Below are positions 1-9,921 of a stretch of DNA of 64,000 bases, one piece after another. A program made the position numbers and the translations under genes. Within the stretch, counting starts at the first letter, position 1; each line of letters begins with the position of its first letter. Source of the DNA: Clostridium acidisoli DSM 12555 (GTDB lineage: Bacteria > Bacillota > Clostridia > Clostridiales > Clostridiaceae); NCBI RefSeq assembly GCF_900176305.1, contig NZ_FWXH01000010.1:39396-103395 (forward strand), written 5' to 3'. The notes beneath the pieces were generated by a model. It was not told the DNA's origin, did no database searches, and was given only the letters and a program-made list of their open reading frames with translations.

Positions 1-19
1 GTTAACAGGGGGTAGAAAG

Positions 20-1303
20 GTGATAGACATATTAAAAGCCAGCTCTAAAGAAGCTGAAAAATATTTTGAAAATTTAAAGAAGAGAGCAGGAAGTATTCAG
101 CAGGATGTAGAAAAAGCTGTTTTGGAAATACTTAAAAATGTTAAGGAAAACAAAGATAAGGCCGTTTTAGATTATACAAGAAAATTTGATTGTAAGACAA
201 TAGAAAGTCTTATAGTAACAAAGGAAGAAATAAAAGGTGCATATGAAAAGGTTGATGACGAATTTATAGAAGCTTTAAAACTTGCAAAGTCAAATATCAT
301 TGAATTTCATGAGAAACAAAAAAATAAAGCTTGGATAATGACAAAGGATAATGGCGTGGTTATGGGACAATTAGTTAGAGGATTAGAACGAGTTGGAATT
401 TATGTTCCAGGGGGAACTGCAGCTTATCCTTCATCTGTACTTATGAATGCAATACCTGCAAAGGTTGCAAAAGTGGAAAAAATAGTTATGGTTACACCTC
501 CAGGAAAAGATGGAAATATAAATCCTGTAATACTTGTTGCAGCTGATATAGCAGGTGTTGATGAAATATACAAAGTTGGTGGAGCACAGGCCATAGCAGC
601 ACTTGCTTATGGAACGGAAACAATTAAAAAAGTAGACAAAATAGTTGGACCTGGAAATATATTTGTTGCTATAGCTAAAAAAAATGTTTATGGGTTAGTG
701 GATATAGATATGATAGCTGGACCAAGTGAAATATTAGTTTTAGCTGATGAAACTGGAGATGCAAAATTTATAGCAGCTGATTTAATGTCTCAAGCAGAGC
801 ATGACAAACTGGCATCAGCAATTTTAGTAACAACATCCAAGGAATTAGCTACAAAAGTGCAAGATGAAATAGAAGAGCAAATTAAAAGCTTAAGTAGAAA
901 AGAAATAATAGAAGAGTCACTTAAGAATTTTGGAATGATATTTGTAGTTGATAGTTTGGAAGAAGGTATAAAACTTGCTAATGATATTGCTCCAGAGCAT
1001 TTCGAACTTATAGCAAAAGATCCATTTTTACACCTTGGAAAGATAAAAAATGCAGGTTCAATATTTTTAGGTAGCTATTCACCAGAACCATTAGGAGATT
1101 ATATGGCTGGTCCTAATCATGTACTACCAACTAGTGGAAGTGCAAGATTCTTCTCGCCACTGTCTGTAGAGACATTTATTAAAAAATCAAGTTACATTTA
1201 TTATAGTGAAGCAGCACTTAAGGATGTAAAAGATAAGATTATAAAAATAGCAGATGAAGAAGGCTTAACAGCTCACGCAAATTCTATAAAGGTAAGATTT
1301 TAG
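20..1303 (+). CDS. hisD: Histidinol dehydrogenase
   Basis: Catalyses the last two steps of histidine synthesis, the NAD-dependent oxidation of L-histidinol to histidine, in the cytoplasm. The 427-residue protein is full length. The zinc/substrate motif QAEHD lies at 258-262, GPGNIFV at 210-216, and the conserved APEHFE motif at about 325. The start is GTG, with a purine-rich ribosome binding site (AGGGGGT) just upstream at the window edge. It is the first visible gene of a tightly packed his operon; hisG, and perhaps hisZ, would be expected upstream outside the window. The gap to hisB is 13 bp. Family assignment is very secure. Confidence 0.97.
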   Translation: MIDILKASSKEAEKYFENLKKRAGSIQQDVEKAVLEILKNVKENKDKAVLDYTRKFDCKTIESLIVTKEEIKGAYEKVDDEFIEALKLAKSNIIEFHEKQKNKAWIMTKDNGVVMGQLVRGLERVGIYVPGGTAAYPSSVLMNAIPAKVAKVEKIVMVTPPGKDGNINPVILVAADIAGVDEIYKVGGAQAIAALAYGTETIKKVDKIVGPGNIFVAIAKKNVYGLVDIDMIAGPSEILVLADETGDAKFIAADLMSQAEHDKLASAILVTTSKELATKVQDEIEEQIKSLSRKEIIEESLKNFGMIFVVDSLEEGIKLANDIAPEHFELIAKDPFLHLGKIKNAGSIFLGSYSPEPLGDYMAGPNHVLPTSGSARFFSPLSVETFIKKSSYIYYSEAALKDVKDKIIKIADEEGLTAHANSIKVRF

Positions 1304-1316
1304 GGTGGTGATATAA

Positions 1317-1907
1317 GTGGTAAAAAGAGAAGCGGAAGTAAAGAGAGATACTTTTGAAACACAAATTGAAATAAGTTTAGACCTTGATGGTGAGGGAAAT
1401 GCTGAAATACAAACTGGAGTGGGTTTTTTTGACCACATGCTTATTCTCTTTACAAAACATGGATTATTAAATTTAAAGTTAAAAGCAAGTGGAGATTTAT
1501 ATGTTGATTCTCATCATTTAGTTGAAGATGTGGGAATTGTTCTAGGAAAATGTATAAAGGAAGCTTTAGGAGATAAAAAAGGAATAAAGAGATATGGAAC
1601 TTCATACGTTCCAATGGATGAAAGTTTAGAACTTGTTTCTATGGATATAAGTGGAAGACCATTTTTAGTATTTGAAGGAAATTTTAACACTGAAAAATTA
1701 GGAAATTTTGAAACGGAAATGGTAGAGGAATTTTTTAGGGCTGTAGCCTTCAATGCTGGAATTACCATTCATGCAAAAGCTTTGTATGGAAAAAATACAC
1801 ATCACATGATAGAAGGACTTTTTAAGGCGTTAGGAAGAGCGTTAAGCGAAGCAATACAAATAGATTCTAGAATTAAAGGGGTAATGTCTACCAAGGGAAG
1901 TCTTTAG
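1317..1907 (+). CDS. hisB: Imidazoleglycerol-phosphate dehydratase
   Basis: Dehydrates imidazole glycerol phosphate to imidazole acetol phosphate (histidine pathway). At 196 residues this is the monofunctional bacterial form without a phosphatase domain. Metal-binding signatures [16 protein letters not shown] and [15 protein letters not shown] are all present. The start is GTG with GGTGGTG 6 nt upstream. It follows hisD closely and precedes hisH, so it is part of the same transcription unit. Histidinol phosphatase activity must come from a separate gene that is not in this window. Confidence 0.97.
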   Translation: MVKREAEVKRDTFETQIEISLDLDGEGNAEIQTGVGFFDHMLILFTKHGLLNLKLKASGDLYVDSHHLVEDVGIVLGKCIKEALGDKKGIKRYGTSYVPMDESLELVSMDISGRPFLVFEGNFNTEKLGNFETEMVEEFFRAVAFNAGITIHAKALYGKNTHHMIEGLFKALGRALSEAIQIDSRIKGVMSTKGSL

Positions 1908-1948
1908 GGGTGTTTTTTGATTAATTTTTTTTAGGTGAGGTGATTGTT

Positions 1949-2575
1949 TTGGAAAATAAAAAAATTGCTATTATAGATTATGGAATGGGTAATTTGAGAA
2001 GTGTGCAAAAAGCCTTTGAATCTTTTGGAGCAACATGTAGTATAACCTCTGATTCAAAAGAGATTTTGAGTAGTAGTGGTGTCATACTCCCTGGAGTTGG
2101 AGCTTTTCCAGACGCCATGGAAAGTATAAAAAAATTAGGCTTTGATGTTGCACTTAAAAAAGCAGTGGATAAAAAGACACCGATACTCGGAATATGTCTT
2201 GGCATGCAATTACTATTTGATAGTAGCAGTGAGATTAGAGATACAAAAGGGCTTGGCCTTATAAAAGGAAATATAAAAAAGTTTGAAGTGGATTTAAAAA
2301 TACCTCATATGGGTTGGAATAATTTAAATATAATTAAAGAAAATGAACTTTTAGAAGGCGTAAAAAACAATAGTTATGTATACTTTGTACATTCTTATTA
2401 TGCAAAGCTAAATGAACAAAACTTAAATGCTGATACGGTTTATGGAATAAAAGTGCCTGCAGTCGTAAGTAGCAGCAATGTGTTTGGAACTCAATTCCAT
2501 CCAGAAAAAAGTGGAGAACCAGGAATTCAAATGCTTAAAAATTTCTGGAATTTATCAGTGGAGGAGAGAGATTAA
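1949..2575 (+). CDS. hisH: Imidazole glycerol phosphate synthase, glutaminase subunit
   Basis: Class I glutamine amidotransferase that supplies ammonia to HisF. It shows the nucleophile motif GICLGMQLL and the C-terminal His-Glu part in [11 protein letters not shown] chose the TTG at 1949 (208 residues): GAGGTG sits 6 nt before it, whereas the upstream in-frame GTG at 1940 overlaps that ribosome binding site and has none of its own. The stop overlaps the hisA start (TAATG), which indicates translational coupling. The HisF partner is encoded downstream at 4380. Confidence 0.95.
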   Translation: MENKKIAIIDYGMGNLRSVQKAFESFGATCSITSDSKEILSSSGVILPGVGAFPDAMESIKKLGFDVALKKAVDKKTPILGICLGMQLLFDSSSEIRDTKGLGLIKGNIKKFEVDLKIPHMGWNNLNIIKENELLEGVKNNSYVYFVHSYYAKLNEQNLNADTVYGIKVPAVVSSSNVFGTQFHPEKSGEPGIQMLKNFWNLSVEERD

Positions 2576-3288
2576 TGATTATATTACCTGCGATGGATAT
2601 TAGGGATGGTAAATGTGTAAGATTATATCAAGGAAAATTTGATGCTTTAGAAGTGGTTGGAGAAAATCCACTAAAGGTAGCCACTTCTTTTAAGGAAGCC
2701 GGGGCGGAATACATACATATAGTAGATCTTGATGGTGCATTAAATGGTGAAGTGAAGAATTTAAATATAATCTTAAGGGTAATAAAAGAAATAGGTATTC
2801 CAGTGGAGCTTGGCGGTGGAATTAGGGACATAAAAACGGTTGATGCACTTATTGAGGCGGGATTATCTAGAGTTATATTGGGAACATCAGCTTTGAAAGA
2901 TAAGAAATTTATACAGGAAGTTGTTTTTAAATATGGCGAAAAAATAGCTGTAGGAATAGATGCAAAAGATGAAAAAGTTGCAGTAAATGGATGGATAGAT
3001 GTCAGTGATGTAAACTATATTGATTTTGCAAAAGAAATTGAAAAAATAGGTGTAAAAACAATTATATTTACGGATATAAGCAAGGATGGTACATTAACTG
3101 GTCCAAATCTTAAGCAATTAAAAGCTATTAGTCATAGTGTGAATTGTAACATAATAGCCTCTGGTGGAATAAAAGAGTTAGATGATTTAAAAACAATAAA
3201 TAATATGGGGCTTTATGGGACTATAGTTGGTAAAGCAATTTATTCAGGAAATATTAATTTAAAAGAAGCTATAAGTGAATGCAAATAA
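2575..3288 (+). CDS. hisA: ProFAR isomerase (HisA)
   Basis: A (beta/alpha)8-barrel enzyme that isomerises ProFAR to PRFAR. The N-terminal catalytic aspartate is in PAMDIRDGK (D8), and the second-half catalytic aspartate is in [16 protein letters not shown]. The 237-residue length is typical. The ATG overlaps the hisH stop by one base. It is homologous to HisF downstream, the usual half-barrel relationship. It is followed by hisC rather than directly by hisF. Confidence 0.97.
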   Translation: MIILPAMDIRDGKCVRLYQGKFDALEVVGENPLKVATSFKEAGAEYIHIVDLDGALNGEVKNLNIILRVIKEIGIPVELGGGIRDIKTVDALIEAGLSRVILGTSALKDKKFIQEVVFKYGEKIAVGIDAKDEKVAVNGWIDVSDVNYIDFAKEIEKIGVKTIIFTDISKDGTLTGPNLKQLKAISHSVNCNIIASGGIKELDDLKTINNMGLYGTIVGKAIYSGNINLKEAISECK

Positions 3289-3308
3289 AGAGTATATGGA
3301 GGAAAAAT

Positions 3309-4364
3309 ATGAGTAAGTATTGGAATGAATTAACTAAAAAAATAGAACCTTATGTTGCTGGAGAACAGCCAAAAGATAAAAAATATATAAAATTAAATAC
3401 TAATGAAAATCCATATCCTCCTTCACCGAAGGTATTAAAGGCAATAAGTGATGCAAACAACTCTGATTTAAGATTATATCCAGATCCTGATTGTGATAAG
3501 TTGCGTGAAACAGTTGCAAATTACTACGATTTAAATAAAAATCAAGTATTTGTTGGAAATGGTTCAGATGAGGTATTAGCATTTTCCTTTTTAACTTTTT
3601 TTAGTAGTGATAAAGAAATAGTTTATCCAGATATAAGTTATAGTTTTTATCCTGTATATGCTGGGTTATATGGATTAAAAGCAAGGCTATCAGCACTTAA
3701 AGAAGATTTTTCAATAGATGTAGAAGATTTTTTAAAAGAAAATGGTGGAGTTGTAATACCAAATCCCAATGCACCAACAGGCAAATATCTAGATATAAAA
3801 GCTATAAAAAGAATTTTAGAATTTAACAATGAAAATGTAGTAATAATAGATGAGGCATATGTTGATTTTGGTGGTGAGTCCGTTGTAGGATTAATAAAAG
3901 ATTATCCGAATTTATTAGTAATACAAACACTTTCAAAATCAAGAGCATTAGCTGGAATGCGTATAGGTCTTGCCCTTGGGAGAGAGGAACTTATTGATGG
4001 TTTAAATAGAATAAAAAATTCTTTTAATTCTTATACATCTGATAGAATAGCACAGGTAGCTGCAGTAGCAGCTTTTGAGGATGATGAGTACTTTAAAATT
4101 TGCTCAAATAAAATAATAAAAACAAGAGAAAAAGTAACTAAAAGACTTACTGAGATAGGGTTTAAAGTTATACCTTCAAAGGCAAATTTTATATTTGCAA
4201 GTCATAGCAAAATGCTAGCAAAAGATATTTTTATAAAACTTAGAGAAAAAGGTGTACTTGTTAGATATTTTAACAAACCTAAAATAGACAACTATCTCAG
4301 AATAAGTATAGGTTCCAAAGAAGAGATGGATACTTTTTTAGAAAAAGTTGAAGAAATAATATAA
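3309..4364 (+). CDS. hisC: Histidinol-phosphate aminotransferase
   Basis: PLP-dependent class I/II aminotransferase converting imidazole acetol phosphate plus glutamate to histidinol phosphate. Substrate-binding LNTNENPYPPSP is near the N-terminus, and the PLP-lysine is in TLSKSRALAGMRIG. The ATG at 3309 (351 residues) is preceded by GGAGGA 5 nt upstream, so the longer reading back to 3279, which overlaps hisA, is not used. The position between hisA and hisF is less usual than next to hisD or hisB. Confidence 0.96.
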   Translation: MSKYWNELTKKIEPYVAGEQPKDKKYIKLNTNENPYPPSPKVLKAISDANNSDLRLYPDPDCDKLRETVANYYDLNKNQVFVGNGSDEVLAFSFLTFFSSDKEIVYPDISYSFYPVYAGLYGLKARLSALKEDFSIDVEDFLKENGGVVIPNPNAPTGKYLDIKAIKRILEFNNENVVIIDEAYVDFGGESVVGLIKDYPNLLVIQTLSKSRALAGMRIGLALGREELIDGLNRIKNSFNSYTSDRIAQVAAVAAFEDDEYFKICSNKIIKTREKVTKRLTEIGFKVIPSKANFIFASHSKMLAKDIFIKLREKGVLVRYFNKPKIDNYLRISIGSKEEMDTFLEKVEEII

Positions 4365-4379
4365 TAAGGTGGTGAAAAA

Positions 4380-5141
4380 ATGCTTACGAAGAGAATCATT
4401 CCTTGTTTAGATGTTAATATGGGAAGAGTCGTCAAAGGTATTAACTTTGTTGATTTGAAAGATGTAGGAAATCCTGTGGAAATTGCTGAATTTTACAATA
4501 AGGAAGGTGCAGATGAAATTGTATTCCTTGATATAACGGCAACTTCTGATGGTAGAAAAACAATGATAGATGTTGTTAAAAAAACAGCTGAAAAAATTTT
4601 TATACCTTTAACTGTAGGTGGGGGAATAAGAACACTTGATGATTTTAGGGATATCTTAAAGGCAGGAGCAGATAAAATATCTATTAATTCTTCAGCAGTT
4701 AAGGACCCAGAACTTGTAAAAAAAGCAGCAGAAAAGTTTGGAAGTCAATGTGTAGTTGTAGCTATAGATGGTAGAAAAAGACCTGATGGAAGCGGCTGGA
4801 ATGTTGTAATTGCAGGTGGTAGAATTGATACAGGACTTGATGCAGTAGAGTGGGCGAAAAAAGTGACAGCACTTGGCTGTGGGGAAATATTACTTACTAG
4901 TATGGATGCAGATGGTACTAAAAATGGGTATGATATAGAGTTTACTTCAGCAATAACAGCTGCTGTAAATATACCAGTTATTGCATCAGGTGGTTGTGGA
5001 AATATAGAACACTTTTATGAGGTGTTTCAGAATACAAATTGTGACGCGGCACTTGCAGCTTCGTTATTTCATTATAGAGAACTTACAATTAAAGAAGTTA
5101 AGAATTATTTAAAAGACAAAGGAGTCAGTGTTAGACTGTAG
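4380..5141 (+). CDS. hisF: Imidazole glycerol phosphate synthase, cyclase subunit
   Basis: Barrel-fold cyclase producing IGP and AICAR from PRFAR with ammonia from HisH. Catalytic D11 ([14 protein letters not shown]) and the second aspartate in [10 protein letters not shown] are both present, as is the phosphate-binding VGGGIRT. The 253-residue length is standard. The start ATG has AAGGTGGTG upstream. It is linked to hisH through the same operon, and the AICAR by-product feeds purine synthesis. Confidence 0.97.
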   Translation: MLTKRIIPCLDVNMGRVVKGINFVDLKDVGNPVEIAEFYNKEGADEIVFLDITATSDGRKTMIDVVKKTAEKIFIPLTVGGGIRTLDDFRDILKAGADKISINSSAVKDPELVKKAAEKFGSQCVVVAIDGRKRPDGSGWNVVIAGGRIDTGLDAVEWAKKVTALGCGEILLTSMDADGTKNGYDIEFTSAITAAVNIPVIASGGCGNIEHFYEVFQNTNCDAALAASLFHYRELTIKEVKNYLKDKGVSVRL

Positions 5142-5162
5142 GCATAAAAAAGGGGTGATATT

Positions 5163-5492
5163 ATGGATGAAAGAATATTACTAGAAACTGTAGATTTTAG
5201 TAAAGGCTTAGTTCCGGCTATAATTATAGATGTAGAAAATAAAGACGTATTAATGCTTGCATATATGAATAATGAAGCCTTGAAAAGGACTATAGATACC
5301 AAAACAACATGGTTTTGGAGTCGTTCTAGAAATGAATATTGGAACAAAGGAGCAACTTCAGGACATTTTCAATATGTAAAAGCTATAAGTTTAGATTGTG
5401 ATAATGATACTTTATTAGTTGAGGTAAAGCAACTTGGTGCAGCCTGCCATACAGGAAATAGATCTTGCTTTTTTAAGAAAGTAAATTTTTAA
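5163..5492 (+). CDS. hisI: Phosphoribosyl-AMP cyclohydrolase
   Basis: Opens the purine ring of PR-AMP in step 3 of histidine synthesis. The 109-residue protein carries the [18 protein letters not shown] core and the zinc/magnesium-binding aspartates and cysteines ([17 protein letters not shown]). Here it is a separate gene from hisE, whereas many bacteria have a fused HisIE. The GGGGTGAT ribosome binding site lies 5 nt upstream of the ATG. Confidence 0.96.
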   Translation: MDERILLETVDFSKGLVPAIIIDVENKDVLMLAYMNNEALKRTIDTKTTWFWSRSRNEYWNKGATSGHFQYVKAISLDCDNDTLLVEVKQLGAACHTGNRSCFFKKVNF

Positions 5493-5509
5493 TTGATTGG
5501 AGAAAGATT

Positions 5510-5836
5510 ATGAAGGAAGTTATAGAAGAATTGTATGAAACTATCTTGAATAGAAAATCAAAGCCTTTAGAGGGATCTTACACAAATTATCTTTTTGAAA
5601 AGGGAGTTGATAAGATACTTAAGAAAGTAGGCGAAGAGTGCACAGAAACGATTGTAGCGGCAAAAAATGGAGATAAGGTTGAACTTGTAAATGAGGTTTG
5701 TGATTTAACATATCATCTCTTGGTGCTTTTAGCTAATGAGGATATAGAGTTAAAAGATATAGAAAATGAACTTCAGCAAAGGGAATTAAAGACCGGAAAT
5801 AAAAAACCAGAAAGAAAAGAAATAGAAAATTTGTAA
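5510..5836 (+). CDS. hisE: Phosphoribosyl-ATP pyrophosphatase
   Basis: Hydrolyses PR-ATP to PR-AMP and pyrophosphate (step 2). It is a 108-residue all-alpha MazG-like protein with the motif [18 protein letters not shown] and a downstream [14 protein letters not shown] helix that together carry the metal-binding acidic residues. It is the last gene of the his operon. Ten bases after its stop begins a structured repeat (5847-6478) that may act as the operon's 3' end. Confidence 0.95.
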   Translation: MKEVIEELYETILNRKSKPLEGSYTNYLFEKGVDKILKKVGEECTETIVAAKNGDKVELVNEVCDLTYHLLVLLANEDIELKDIENELQQRELKTGNKKPERKEIENL

Positions 5837-5846
5837 ATTTGGTTTG

Positions 5847-6478
5847 TTCATAACAGTGAGAAATTGCGAAGTACGGTGAAGGGTTTTAACGATTGCTTCG
5901 CACGTTAAAAGGTGAAGTGTTTATGGATAAATCCATAAAGGCTAAGGAAATTTTTCCTCCTTAGGTCGGAAAAATAATGAATTTATATGTCTTAAAATTT
6001 AGAAATAACGTTACTATATATTTTAACCGTAGGTTTTGTTTTTAGGAGTAGCCTTTGGTGTTTATACAATAGTTTAATATGCTAATAAATACTTATTCAT
6101 TGAAAACTTGCGACCTTCGGTCAAAAAGATGAATGGCTATATACTTTAGATTATAAACAGAATTCTTGGTTTCAGGTGGAATTTTTTCATCTGAGACTTA
6201 GAAATCGTTATCCAGAGACGTAGCAGCCGTTATCTCCAACTTTAAAGAAGAGTGGAGTGTTACGGATGATAGCCATCGGATAAATCTAAGTTCAAAGATT
6301 TTTCGTAGCATCGCGAAGAAAAATCATCCATAGCTTTTTCCAACGGAAAAAATATCACCTTTGACCAGCAAAGCGCCTGTCAAACCCTTCACCTCGCGTT
6401 AGCGACCCTTAACCTTTTCACCGCGAAGCATAGGTGAAAACCCTTCACCTATGCTTCGCAATCTCTTTATATTATGAA
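5847..6478. repeat. Nested-hairpin TIR element R1 (longest, mosaic copy)
   Basis: A non-coding 632-bp element filling the gap between the convergent hisE and nitroreductase genes. Ends are inverted copies: TTCATAACA/GAAATTGCGAAG on the left and the complement of TTCATAATA/GAGATTGCGAAG on the right. The interior holds short hairpins (for example ATGGAT/ATCCAT near 5935, and GGAAATTTTTCC near 5948) and the shared middle segment with a C(TTCG)G loop at about 6113. A second module (6155-6284) is inserted in its right half and is shared with 35511-35590 and 55086-55230. No long reading frame is present. Confidence 0.8.
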
Positions 6479-6508
6479 AAAAATATTCAGTGATAAATTT
6501 AGTTCTAA

Positions 6509-7249
6509 CTATTTATCAAATTTAAACCCTTGACTTTCAAGAGTTGGCTTTACTTTTGGATAATAAACAGATTTATATATATTTGAGGTAAGAGCACTCC
6601 AGTTACCCTCTTGCTCTCTTCCAATTTCTTTTAAGTAGACTTCCATGTTGGCATCATATTTATCTATCAAATTTTTCAACTTATCTTTGTCGTAAGTTTC
6701 ATTATGTTTAAAAGCTTCAAGTGGAAATCTTGGCTTTTGTCTAGAGTTATCAGATGGATAACCTATAACCAAACCTACTAATGGATAAGTATACTCCGGT
6801 AGGTTTAGTAATTTAATAACTTCTTCAGGATCACGTCTAACGCCACCAATAGGAACTATACCAAGTCCAAGAGACTCAGCTGCTATTATAGATCCTCCCA
6901 TTGCAAGACCTGAATCAAAAACTCCTGCAGCAATACCTTCAAGACTTTCATGTATTACCTGCTTGTTACCCGTCTTTTCTCCAGCTAAATATGTTTTGTA
7001 CATATCCATTACAAATACTAAGAATACAGGGGCATCCGCTATATAGGATTGGTTACCAGTAAGTTCTGCTAATTTTTCTTTTTTTAACCTATCTCTTACA
7101 ACAACAACTGAAACTTCTTGTGAATTTATAGAACTTGGCATTGCTTGGGATGCCTCTAAAATTTCATTTAATATTTCCTCAGGAACATCTTTATCACTGT
7201 ATTGTCTTATTGATCTATGATTTTTAATTGATTTTACAATAGCGTTCAT
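6509..7249 (-). CDS. Nitroreductase family oxidoreductase (NfsA/FRP-like)
   Basis: FMN-dependent NAD(P)H oxidoreductase of the nitroreductase family. The 246-residue size fits the NfsA/flavin-reductase branch. FMN-contacting HRSIRQYSDKDV lies at 11-22, SSINSQ at about 38-43, and the GLGIVPIGGVRRDPEEV core is present. Typical substrates are nitroaromatics, quinones or flavins; the physiological substrate cannot be read from sequence. The start ATG has AAGGAGAG upstream. It stands alone on the minus strand, and its 3' end faces the R1 repeat. Confidence 0.88.
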   Translation of the reverse strand: MNAIVKSIKNHRSIRQYSDKDVPEEILNEILEASQAMPSSINSQEVSVVVVRDRLKKEKLAELTGNQSYIADAPVFLVFVMDMYKTYLAGEKTGNKQVIHESLEGIAAGVFDSGLAMGGSIIAAESLGLGIVPIGGVRRDPEEVIKLLNLPEYTYPLVGLVIGYPSDNSRQKPRFPLEAFKHNETYDKDKLKNLIDKYDANMEVYLKEIGREQEGNWSALTSNIYKSVYYPKVKPTLESQGFKFDK

Positions 7250-7434
7250 ATATAATCTCTCCTTATAATAATTAATGTTAATTAATAATTATTATTATAC
7301 TTGGTTGTAGAAAAAAAAGCAAATCTATATTTTATATTACAATTCATAGTATAATTCCTATATTATATAAATAAAAGTTTACTTTATACGAAATATCTAT
7401 TATAGGGTTTAAAACAGTAAAGAAGGTGTTTTAT

Positions 7435-7719
7435 TTGATAAAAAATTACATGGAAGAAGTTGTTGATAAAGTTTTGATAGAAGTTTTAAATGATTATAAA
7501 GACAGTTGCCATTGTGCTATGTGTATTGATGATATAAAAGCTATGGCATTAAATAGACTTCCACCGCAGTATATATGTACTGAAAAAGGATTGTTGTATA
7601 CTAAATCCAATGAACTAATGACTCAATTTAAAACAGATATAATAAAAGAAGTTATTATGGCCATAGAAATTGTAACTAAAAATCCAAGACATGAACATAG
7701 TCATAATATTATAGCATAA
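7435..7719 (+). CDS. ComFB-domain small protein
   Basis: A protein of about 94 residues resembling late-competence protein ComFB. It has an acidic N-terminal helix (MEEVVDKVLIEVLNDY), a cysteine pair in CHCAMCIDDIKAMALNRLPPQYICT, and a C-terminal helix. I prefer the TTG start at 7435, because AGAAGGTG lies 6 nt upstream; the in-frame GTG at 7426 is inside that site. ComFB domains occur outside competence operons in many clostridia, and the function is unknown. No competence genes are nearby. Confidence 0.75.
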   Translation: MIKNYMEEVVDKVLIEVLNDYKDSCHCAMCIDDIKAMALNRLPPQYICTEKGLLYTKSNELMTQFKTDIIKEVIMAIEIVTKNPRHEHSHNIIA

Positions 7720-7738
7720 AAAATATTATAAAAATTTG

Positions 7739-7767
7739 TTGACAAAAGATATAGTTTAGAATAATAT
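7739..7767 (+). promoter_or_regulatory. Sigma-A promoter of the ubiG-mccBA operon
   Basis: TTGACA at 7739-7744 and TAATAT at 7762-7767 are separated by 17 bp, immediately upstream of the T-box leader. This is the only good promoter seen between the ComFB gene and ubiG. Confidence 0.75.
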
Positions 7768-7774
7768 ATGTATT

Positions 7775-8052
7775 AGAAAATATATTATTCCAATTGCTTT
7801 GATAAGAAATAGTAACATAAAAGAACTATAAGAGAGAGGTCTTTTTAGCTGAGAGAGATCTTTAGTACAATTTATGTGAATGCATCTTGGAGCACTGTTT
7901 CGAAACTTTAGTAGATTACAGCGGGTGCGCCCGTTAAAGCGTCTAGGTATGTTTGTACCGAAGTTGAGATGTCATGTTTTTATTACATGATAATTAGAGT
8001 GGAATCGCGGAAGTTACTTCTGCCTCTATAGATGGGGGAGAAGTTTTTATTT
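7775..8052 (+). promoter_or_regulatory. T-box leader, probably cysteine-specific
   Basis: A tRNA-sensing leader RNA upstream of ubiG. The conserved T-box is AGAGTGGAATCGCG at 7996-8009, and the antiterminator bulge TGGA would pair with UCCA, the acceptor end of tRNA-Cys (discriminator U). The candidate specifier is TGC at 7881-7883, in the typical context GAATGCATC. A terminator stem (ACTTCT...GGGAGAAGT, about 8016-8044) followed by T residues lies just after the T-box. Uncharged tRNA-Cys would favour readthrough. The sequence supports the class strongly; the specifier assignment is an inference supported by the bulge and the operon content. Confidence 0.92.
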
Positions 8053-8114
8053 TGCAAATTTTTTTAATATTAATCATAGTATTTATATATGAAAAGTAAG
8101 AAAGGGGAATATAT

Positions 8115-8738
8115 ATGAATTCTGTAGAGTATTTTAATAATATAGCGGACAAATGGAATGTAATTAGAAGCGATTATTTTGAAGAAAAATTAAAATATAA
8201 AGTCTTATCAAAGGTAGATATAAAAAATAAAGTGGTTGCAGATTTAGGTTGTGGATCTGGATTTATATCTTTAGCACTTGCATCAGATGCTGCCTTAGTT
8301 TTTTCAGTAGATAATTCTATAAATATGTTAAAGGTACTAAAAAAGTCTGCACAGGAAAAAGTTTTGAATAATGTGTATCCATTTAAATCATCTTTGACTG
8401 ATATATCATTATTTGACGAATCATTGGACGCAGTATTTATCAATATGGCACTTCATCATATTAAAGATGCAAAAAAAGCCATTTCAGAGATGTATAGAAT
8501 GTTAAAAAAAGGTGGAACTGTAGTTATATCAGATGTTAAAAAGCATAATGGGGAATGGGCTAGAGAAGAAATGTTTGATGAATGGTTAGGATTTTCAAAT
8601 GAAGAAATTAATGGCTGGCTTAAAGAGACAAATTTTAAAAATACAAATATAGAAAATACAGACTTATTTTGCAAAGGCTATTCAAGTAAAGGTGAATATA
8701 CTAAAACCGGAATTTTTATAGCTTCAGCGATTAAATAA
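8115..8738 (+). CDS. ubiG: SAM-dependent methyltransferase (UbiG/YrrT-like)
   Basis: Class I SAM methyltransferase, 207 residues. The SAM-binding motif is VVADLGCGSGFISLAL, with the following acidic strand in VFSVDNSINMLKV and motif IV in AVFINMALHHI. In C. acetobutylicum the homologous first gene of ubiG-mccB-mccA is co-transcribed with the methionine-to-cysteine pathway; its substrate is not established. The ATG has AAAGGGG upstream and follows the cysteine T-box. No SAH nucleosidase gene is present in the operon. A role generating S-adenosylhomocysteine for homocysteine recycling is an inference. Confidence 0.85.
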   Translation: MNSVEYFNNIADKWNVIRSDYFEEKLKYKVLSKVDIKNKVVADLGCGSGFISLALASDAALVFSVDNSINMLKVLKKSAQEKVLNNVYPFKSSLTDISLFDESLDAVFINMALHHIKDAKKAISEMYRMLKKGGTVVISDVKKHNGEWAREEMFDEWLGFSNEEINGWLKETNFKNTNIENTDLFCKGYSSKGEYTKTGIFIASAIK

Positions 8739-8759
8739 TAGTACAGGAGGATAAAAAAT

Positions 8760-9902
8760 ATGAAAATAGAATCTTTAGTAATTCATGGTGGAGTAGATGG
8801 TGATGAGAGGACAGGTGCGGTAAACGTGCCTATCTTCCAGACATCAACATATAAGCAACCTTCTTTTGGTGAAAATTCAGGATATGAATACTCAAGAACA
8901 GGGAATCCTACAAGGGAAGCACTTGAAAAGTTGATTTCAGATTTGGAAAATGGATATGCAGGATTTGCTTTTGCATCTGGTATGGCAGCAATAACAGCAG
9001 TACTCTCTCTATTCAAAGCAGGAGATAAAATAATAATTTCAAATAATATATATGGTGGAACATTTAGAGTATTAGATAAAGTATTTAAAAATTTTAATAT
9101 TGGGTATATAATTGCTGATACGACAAACTTAAAAGAGGTTAAGGATAAAATAGATGAAACTGTAAAAGCAATTTATATAGAAACTCCAACAAATCCATTG
9201 ATGGATGTAACAGATATTAAGGGAATAGCCGATATTGCTAATGAAAAGGAAATCTTAACTATAGTAGACAACACTTTCATGACACCGTATTTACAGACAC
9301 CTATTAAATTTGGGGCAGATATTGTTATTCATAGTGCAACAAAATATTTAGGTGGACATAGTGATGTTGTTTCAGGGCTAGTTGTAGTAAATACAAGTGA
9401 GTTAGCTGAAAAACTACATTTTATTCAAAATTCTACTGGAGGGGTATTGGCACCTTTTGATTCTTTTCTGCTTATAAGAGGAATCAAGACATTAGCAGTA
9501 AGAATGGATAGACACAATGCCAATGGAAAAATTATTGCAGAATATTTAAAAGAAAGAGATGAAGTAGAAAAAGTTTATTATCCTGGATTTAGTGATCATC
9601 CTGGTTATGAGATTCAAACTAAACAAGCAAAAGGATACGGGAGTATAATATCATTTGTACTTAAAGAAGATTATGACTACAAGAAATTTTTGTCAAATCT
9701 TGAGCTTGTAACATTTGGTGAAAGTCTAGGAGGGGTAGAATCCTTAATATGCCATCCAGCTAGCATGACTCATGCAGCCATACCAGCAGAAATAAGGAAA
9801 AAGGTTGGAATTGTGGATAGTTTAGTTAGATTATCAGTTGGAATCGAAAACTCGGAGGACTTAATTAAAGACTTAGATGCTGCGTTTAAAAAAAGTAAAT
9901 AG
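8760..9902 (+). CDS. mccB: Cystathionine gamma-lyase (MccB)
   Basis: Cys/Met-metabolism PLP enzyme, 380 residues. The PLP-binding lysine is in SATKYLGGHSD, and the N-terminal signature TYKQPSFGENSGYEYSRTGNPT and the C-terminal SLGGVESLICHPASMTHA are typical. Based on the operon it cleaves cystathionine to cysteine, 2-oxobutyrate and ammonia. Cystathionine gamma-synthase or O-acetylhomoserine activity cannot be excluded from sequence alone, but pairing with mccA and the Cys T-box favours the lyase. AGGAGG precedes the ATG, and it lies 21 bp after ubiG. Confidence 0.88.
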   Translation: MKIESLVIHGGVDGDERTGAVNVPIFQTSTYKQPSFGENSGYEYSRTGNPTREALEKLISDLENGYAGFAFASGMAAITAVLSLFKAGDKIIISNNIYGGTFRVLDKVFKNFNIGYIIADTTNLKEVKDKIDETVKAIYIETPTNPLMDVTDIKGIADIANEKEILTIVDNTFMTPYLQTPIKFGADIVIHSATKYLGGHSDVVSGLVVVNTSELAEKLHFIQNSTGGVLAPFDSFLLIRGIKTLAVRMDRHNANGKIIAEYLKERDEVEKVYYPGFSDHPGYEIQTKQAKGYGSIISFVLKEDYDYKKFLSNLELVTFGESLGGVESLICHPASMTHAAIPAEIRKKVGIVDSLVRLSVGIENSEDLIKDLDAAFKKSK

Positions 9903-9921
9903 TTTAAAGAGGGTATGAATT

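Noticed and set aside
5847..6478. CRISPR array
   Set aside because: The repeats are palindromic modules of unequal length without regular spacers, and no cas gene is present.
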